From Plutella xylostella (taxonomy: Eukaryota; Arthropoda; Insecta; Lepidoptera; Plutellidae): a stretch of DNA of 64,000 nucleotides. Numbering within the stretch: the first letter of the stretch is position 1; each line of letters starts with the position of its first letter. Where the stretch lies: assembly GCF_932276165.1 (NCBI RefSeq), contig NC_064006.1, positions 4,540,501 to 4,604,500 on the forward strand, given 5' to 3'. The translations under genes and the position numbers were made by a program. Of the stretch, positions 57,385 to 64,000 are shown in pieces. A model generated the notes under the pieces. It was not told the origin of the DNA and ran no database searches. It was given only the letters and a program-made list of their open reading frames with translations.

Positions 57385-57619
57385 CTCCAGGGAACAGTCC
57401 GCACTCACATCACCGTCCAACACACTACAGTTCCTCAGCACACTTGCACGCGAAATCTTGATGCAGTTTTAAAATATGATTGACGAAATATCATGGAATG
57501 GTCTCTGAAATTCGGACGAATTTTATTGGTCTATTGAATCAAGTAGTGGAGATTCCCCGCCAGATTTCAATTCGACATCCCCGCGCACGACCGCTCGCGA
57601 CGACAGTTGATAAGCAACT
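57385..57619 (-). other. GPAT 5' UTR with three upstream ORFs
   Basis: If transcription starts at 57619, the leader is 235 nt with uORFs starting at 57578 (ATG TCG AAT TGA), 57494 (19 codons) and 57410 (ATG TGA). Such leaders usually lower translation of the main frame. Confidence 0.55.
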
Positions 57620-57621
57620 GA
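57587..57621 (-). promoter_or_regulatory. GPAT core promoter: Inr plus DPE
   Basis: On minus, TCAGTT has its A at 57619 and matches the arthropod initiator TCAKTY. GGTCGT at 57592-57587 falls at exactly +28 to +33 and matches the DPE consensus RGWYVT. No TATA box is seen. Confidence 0.6.
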
Positions 57622-59794
57622 ACCACACAGCGGCTATCGTTATTCTCGCAGTAAACACAGGCGACCTGAACCGACACCCTTTGCTCCCGTGCACATGCTG
57701 TCGCAGCCGGCTGTAACGTGACGGACCGCAGATAAATTCTCCCCAGCCAAAGGTCCCCAATAAGGTCGATAATGCCGCAATAATTTGCGCGAAAGCAGCA
57801 GAGCTCTGGATGGACGCCTGACAGATAAACACAGGACGGCAGCGTGCGATAGCGCTGTGAAAACAAACACTTAGAAAATGACCCAAATGGCGATTGATAA
57901 TTCAGAGTCAAAGCTCAGTTTACTCGATAAGTGGAATATTTGGCGAAACGGGAACAATGCGACAATAATTATGGTTGACCCAATCTAGGTAGCTCATTAA
58001 ATGCGATAACAAAGATACATTAGCGATTCATCCGTTCCGTTGTTATCGTCCGCTTTGTTTTATAAACACGTGCATGGTGGTGTAACATATCACACCTGTA
58101 CAGATTGTACACAGGGAACGTACAGGCATTGGTACACCCACATGATAAGTTTTTGACATAGTGGTATACTTTTGATGAAAATAAAGCAAGTGTTTCGTTC
58201 AGAGATTGGCAGTGTGACTCACACTGCCAATCTCACACTGTGTGAGTGCTTCAAGATTTGGCACATTTCCCTGTAGGCCGGAAGACTGGTACGTTGGGTC
58301 ACAACCTCAAGTTTATTGACACAAAAGCATTTGTTGCTCTAATGACACACATTGAACGTCTTATTTAAATAGTAAGATGTGTAGAAAGTACAAACAAAAT
58401 GAAAGGGAAACCAAGATTTTGTTATAGTTGTAAAAAATCAAGATATCGTAAAAAAAAAACTAAGCTCAAAATTTAGAAGCAAGACTTGTAATCAGTATAC
58501 AGTTCCATCAAACAAAATAAATATGCAGCCCCGCTCACATTGCTGATGAAATAACACAATAGTAAGATACAGAAAAGAAAAACGCGAAACGGCAATTAAA
58601 CATTAATTGTCCGATAAAGTAAAGGTCACTACTGAACACCGGCTCATCACGCGGGAGCTGATCCGCGAATCGCATAATTCTATAATTATATTTATTTAAA
58701 CGTAAACATATTATAACATAATAATAATTATTCTATAATTTGTATTATGAGCACAAGAGATAAGGCTAACAAGGAACTTTGGTCAAACTATCAAACACAT
58801 TATTGTTACAACGCATAAGTAAAATATACGCAATACAATTAATTACATATTTAGAAGATAAATAAGTAGAGCGGGTTGGAGATATCTGACAACAACAATC
58901 GTTGGCACACAGATAATTCCATGATTTGAGGCCACAGTCTAGCGAGAGCAGCGTGGAACATCCTACATACTATCCCCGGTCAGCTGATAACAGAAATAAA
59001 GAAGACAAAAGAATACCTAGTTTCCAGGTGTGAATCATGAGGTCAAAAGCCACGCACATGCACAATGACAATCGAACTATAGAATCCACTGCAGTTCAAT
59101 TATCAATAAATGGCTTATCTTGCACGTTCCTTGTGAACTGTAGAAACAAAAATGTTGACCGATGCAGTTCAAACAAGAATTATAAAAGCAACTAGGGAGC
59201 GATATCGCAACGTGTTCATATATTTCGTAATGGCAGCAAATGAATCAACGCACTCATTGTAAGCTAATCAGCTTAATCTAAATATTAATGAAACATCGGC
59301 TGGTTTAACTATTTATTTAACTAAAACAGTTTCGCTTAAATTAGAAAATGCGGACCTTTATTATTTAATCCTTGCAATCCTGCAATTCATACCTTGATGG
59401 AATATGTATTTTTGTAATGGTCAATACATTATTTGACGCATTATGATATATTTTCCAAAATACTATATTCTTTGGGAAAATAACCCTTTTTAATTCATGG
59501 TGTAGGTATTACACTTGGCCCAGATAGATCAATGTACTATAAGAAAACATTTAAATAGTAACAATGACTAAGTGAATCAAAGTACTACCCGTGTCCTAAA
59601 TCAAATGGTTTTGTTTAGAATCAGTAAGTACTGATATCGGCCAATCAACCGTATAATTATTGTTCAAGCTTTGTTCGATCTGAACCTTTGTCTTTTTGGC
59701 TTGTGATTTTCAAGTGATAGAAATTATCTTGGTTATACAAAATACTTATAAAAAGGTCATTGTTAAATATAACCAAAATCTCGTTTTAACTTTA
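57622..59794. other. DNA upstream of GPAT, no gene seen
   Basis: The first 300 bases are moderately GC-rich and may hold promoter-proximal sites. A small palindrome (CACTGCCAATCTCACACTGTG) lies near 58210-58245. The rest is AT-rich. Confidence 0.45.
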
Positions 59795-59940
59795 AGCCCC
59801 TGTTCCACAATGTCTGGTTAGTGGCTACCTGTGAGGTAAAATACATGCTGTCACTTTCTGTTATTATTTTTTTGACAGTGACAGCATGTATTTTATCTCA
59901 CAGGTAGCCACTACCCAGACATTGTGGAACAAGCCCTAAG
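59795..59940. repeat. Foldback MITE
   Basis: Arms of about 65 bp: TGTTCCACAATGTCTGGTTA... with GTGAGGTAAAATACATGCTG, and their reverse complement after a short T-rich loop. Ends near AAGCCCC and AAGCCCT. No coding capacity. Confidence 0.8.
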
Positions 59941-60635
59941 ACTGTTAAAAATTTGTGAGTGGAAGTAGTTGGAACAAAGATATCGATGTTACAAACAAAT
60001 TAAAAGGAAACAAAGAATCGAACAATACCACTATAATGTGTTATAAAACGGAAGTAAGTCCATAAATGGTAATCGACACGAAACTCCTATATAATAATTA
60101 ATTCTAATAAAGTTTTAGTGTATCTCATGATTGGTACATGATTTTTGGTAGCTAACAGATAAAATTATCCCTAAGTGATTAGGTACTCTAAGAGGTTACT
60201 GTTTACTTTTTGACCCGAAAGTCCTACGGAAATCGATGTAATTGTGAAGTTTGACTAAACTAAAAATAAAACAGAATTATAAATAAAAGAAATATAAATT
60301 AAGTTGGGAAAGACAAGAGTTAATGTCTAACTACTGTAAAGCAACAAGAGGAAAGTGTTTGCACAGATGATTCACTTTAATGAACTTGGTAGGTTATAGG
60401 ATTACAACATTTTGTACAAAATTTTATTCAAATTATTTAGTAGTAAGTTAGATAAATATGTCAACTAAACCGAAATTGAATTTGACTGGGACATTTTTAT
60501 ATATTTTTTTACAATATGAAGAGATTCTAAGAAGCTGATTACGGAATATGATAAAACTTTACTGATTATGAATATAAAAAAGTTAGTAGACGAGGTCCTC
60601 CAGAGTGTATGGATGGACATTTTATGACATGTACT

Positions 60636-60905
60636 GACGACCGAATGGCGTAGTGGTTAGTGACCCTGACTACTGAGCCGATGGTCCCGGGTTCGATTCC
60701 CGGCTGGGGCAGATATTTGTTTAAATACAGATATTTGTTCTCAGGTCTTGGATGTGCCCGTAAAATGGCAATAGGCCCGCCCCCTATTACATTGGGACTA
60801 ACATAACACTCTGGCGAAAAGTGGGTGCAGCAATGCACCTCTGCCTACCCCGCAAGGGAGTACAGTAGTACAAGGCGTGAGTGCGTGTTTTTTTTTTTTT
60901 TTTTT
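60636..60905 (+). mobile_element. tRNA-headed SINE, copy B
   Basis: Nearly identical to 27364-27638, with the same box A and B and a T-run end. The target duplication TACTGA is at 60632-60637 and 60905-60910, overlapping the first bases of the element. Confidence 0.88.
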
Positions 60906-61960
60906 ACTGAATATGGATCAAGTTATCTGAAATAAATGAATTTAATTAATTAATAAGGTTAAAATGACCTTCAGAAATTTAATCTACAAAGCTCCCGGAG
61001 AATACATAAATGAAAAATTCATCGTGGTACGCTCTTTAAGTAATATAACAGGTATTATAAAAACCCAATAGTTGTTCTTGTTAATTTCAACTACAACGTG
61101 CATCGAGTTAGCAATCAGACCGCGGCGTGGCCAGCTATTTCTGATACATTTTGCAGCCTAAACATTCTTGTCTTACAATTTTACATAATCTTAACCGTTA
61201 TTAATAATTAAGATAATGATTCATCACAATCAAGATGTTCTTAAATTGCTTATCGTTACAAGATAAGTTGTTGTTTCTTGTTCGGCTTTAGTTAATTACA
61301 GTTATTCTTATTATCTTTTGTAATTCTTTTTACACAGCGTGTTCTCCAAAACTTTAAATGTCTGTAGAATCAACACCTCCAGCCGGTTTGTCTGTCACGT
61401 CACGGTCAACCTTATTATCATCTGCAGCTATGCTCTTGACCATGGCGTATAAATAACTTTCTATACTGTTGTATAATCCACTTCGATCGTTTACCAAACA
61501 CAAACGTTTGGCACGGTAATTGGAAATAAACATTCCGTTGCAAAATTAAAATGTTAGTTCATTCAGGCTTGGAAAGCAAATTTCCTTGACAATGAAAGCC
61601 AGCTCATACGAAATGAAATAAATAGGCGTGAATGCGAAAAGAGCGGCCGCAGCGGAGACATCTGATTGCAAGTGACGTTGCACCGAGACCCTTGCAATGA
61701 AAGTGAAATCGACGGGGAAGTGATCAAAAACACTTTACTAGACAACGTTATCGGTATACAAACCAATTGTGCGTTGTGCAAGTTAATTTTTAATTCAACA
61801 CACACTGGTTACCTTATTGATTTAGACCACACGCTTAAGAAATCGGGTTCGTCAAGTCCATCGGGGAATGTTGAGGGTTAAAATGCACAGAAGGCTTGGA
61901 TAGCGCGGGTAAAAATTAACTTGTTTATTTTTTAAACCATGTAAAGAATTCGAAAAGTTT
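60906..61960. other. Intergenic DNA
   Basis: No gene supported. The open frame at 61666-61881 has no ATG start and no recognisable domain. Confidence 0.45.
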
Positions 61961-61964
61961 GAAA

Positions 61965-62180
61965 TAACGGTCGGCGCGCGCGCACGTCAGTCCGCGGACA
62001 CGGCTAAAGCGAAACTGGCTGGCGGTTGCGTGTCGCGCACACTCACTACACCGGTATTCGGCTTCACTACTACCGAACATCACGACTAAACACCACCGCC
62101 AAACACACTCTCCATCGCTGCTCTTACTCTCGATACAGCTGTAGCTAACGAAGCAGAACCAGCAATGAATGACGATGAGG
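61965..62180. promoter_or_regulatory. GC- and CpG-rich block, possible promoter
   Basis: A sharp CpG-rich island (GGCGCGCGCGCACGTCAGTC) in AT-rich DNA. TCAGTC on plus fits the initiator consensus, but no matching DPE was found. It may be a first exon or promoter of GPAT (an alternative distal one) or of a gene beyond the window. Confidence 0.3.
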
Positions 62181-64000
62181 TAGGGCCTGTAGATCGTATG
62201 AATGAATAAAAAATAAGACACGAACACGCATCGATGATATTTGTAGACATTAGTCTGTATTCAGGCCTAATATATTTTCATAATGCATTTAAAGTAAAAA
62301 TAATTGTTGTTGAAAAAAAAAATACAAATTTTTACGAAAATGATTTTGAAGACGATAAATAAATGAGTAGGATACATACTATTTATTACATAGATGATAC
62401 TTAAAGCGGAAGAATCTATTTTCAATGTCAACGAATCATTTGTGTTACATAATCCATCCAATCCAGTCATAATCAGAACCTATCGTAATGAAAGAAACAC
62501 CAAAAGCCTCGGTTGGCAAAGGTATAAAAATACTTACGTTTTAAGTTATATTCGTCTCACCATAAGCGGAAAAGCAACATTTAACAGTTGATACCTTAGA
62601 AAAAACTAGTTTTAGATCAGGCCACCTAGCCAAAACCAGACCTAATTCTAATAATGTCGAATGACGCATTTTAAATAATAATTTTATAGATTTTTTATAC
62701 ATGCAAATCCAACAGATTCCTCAAGGACACCGAAATTAATATTGTTACTGGGTATTTCCCTGCCCTGTTAGAACTCCTGTGAAAAGATAAGCTTGGACAG
62801 AAATATACAAGTATACAAAATACATGATGATAAATAAATGATATTAAAAACAAAGATTATTCTCATCAAAATAGAAGAAAACTAATATTTATTGACTGGC
62901 GCAACCAGCCATGCCTAAAAATAAACGTAATTATACATAAACACATCGATTGCTGTATCAAAATAAGCCAAATAGCGACCAAACCAGCAGCTTGCAAGAA
63001 AATTACCCCAGAATAATACAGTACGAAATGCCATTGTGGTTTCCAGGATACACCCAAGTGGACTTCAATGGATTGCAATTGTGATCAACTAACTGCTCAA
63101 TATACCTTATTCGGCAAAGCAAAATGACCTTTATCCCTGAAGGTTTTAGTGACCACGATCAGCCATGTTGATGTAACTGAAGTGTCAATTGCTTCATACA
63201 TCATACAGGCGTGAAGCCCTAGAATGGTCTGTGGTATCTTTGAGTGCGGTTGATGTGGTTGTTAGATATTGCGCCAATCAAAAGTTAGAAACGGAATACC
63301 GGAATACTAGACTTTCAAGCAAAGAAACAGAATTTTCTAAGCTTTTGATGAGTTTTTTTTACGATAGCAACGAAAGCTTACACAGCAAAACTAGTTTCTA
63401 CGAGTAATATAAAGGCAATAAACTTTTTACCGGACTCTGGAGAGCGCAAACCTATCAATTTTACCCAACAGCTAATGACGCGTAAGTGGCACTCAGGCGC
63501 ATAACCTAAACAAGAAATTGAAATGAAAAAATATAAACAAGTAAACCGGAATATTAATAAAGAAACACGCAGATATTTTACTTCTAAATAATGTGTATTC
63601 TAAGGTTAAACAGCTCTAATTTGGAGAGCATATAAAATTTCCGGGTTCTTTCAAGATCATTGCGTGCGATAGATGAAATCAAACTCCTTGTTTATTTAAA
63701 TAGTAATTAAAATAGGTGATTTGGTACGTCTTAAAAATAAAATCATGAAGATGAAAATATAATACAGGCAATATTTAAGAACATTGACAATAAATATAAC
63801 TATTGTATCCATATATACAATCTTTAAATAACATTATTAACAATTATTAGCCACAGACAAAGTCAACTAAATTTTCACACGTATCATGCGCCACAATTGA
63901 AACATAAGTATGGGTTACGAAGCTTCTACTCATCACGATAGGTCAATTTGTCAGGTGGCTATTCTAGACGTTACATGACCACTACATCCTGACCTTTGTG
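62181..64000. other. Intergenic DNA
   Basis: AT-rich, no gene or repeat recognised. Confidence 0.45.

Noticed and set aside
61666..61881. 71-residue frame with several cysteines
   Set aside because: Begins with TTG, has no ATG start and matches nothing known.

Overview
The window is nuclear DNA of an insect, most likely a moth or butterfly. It is AT-rich, with intron-containing genes, a recognisable insect Inr/DPE promoter, and many interspersed repeats of kinds common in Lepidoptera: tRNA-headed SINEs, 5S-rRNA-headed SINEs and foldback MITEs. No species can be named from sequence alone.

There are two host genes. On the plus strand, 6.8-7.5 kb holds a complete three-exon gene for the spliceosomal protein SmD2, whose start codon is split by its first intron. 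On the minus strand, a mitochondrial-type glycerol-3-phosphate acyltransferase (GPAT1/2 class, the family of Drosophila minotaur) runs from a promoter near 57.62 kb to a stop at 10.336 kb. I could place all 16 coding exons. Their phases agree at every junction, and together they make 2601 nt (866 residues plus stop). Three GPAT exons have extra copies lying just 3' of the working exon. The exon 15 copy is intact and could be an alternative exon; the exon 6 and exon 11 copies are broken.

The main feature is a complete Polinton/Maverick element of about 15.5 kb (about 40.6-56.13 kb) inside the first coding intron of GPAT. It has long terminal inverted repeats (2.3 and 2.2 kb, nearly identical). 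Inside these lie a protein-primed family B DNA polymerase, a packaging ATPase, an rve integrase with a C-terminal chromodomain, a penton-type minor capsid protein, a pVI-like protein, a double-jelly-roll major capsid protein, an adenain-like cysteine protease and several small unknown genes. No frameshifts or internal stops were seen in its core genes. Less usual points are an unknown gene, apparently spliced, carried whole in each inverted repeat; a polymerase gene with no usable start unless a small upstream exon is spliced on; a gene at the right end sharing that exon's N-terminal peptide; 225-bp tandem repeats at the outer ends; and a tightly overlapping block of virion genes.

The rest is intron and intergenic DNA with transposon relics. 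The clearest are a pair of non-autonomous DNA transposons with 5-bp target duplications (19.73-21.70 and 36.12-37.65 kb), a 1.05-kb near-perfect foldback at 31.7-32.8 kb, two almost identical SINEs (27.4 and 60.6 kb), and a mosaic element of degenerate short motifs at 23.2-24.0 kb.
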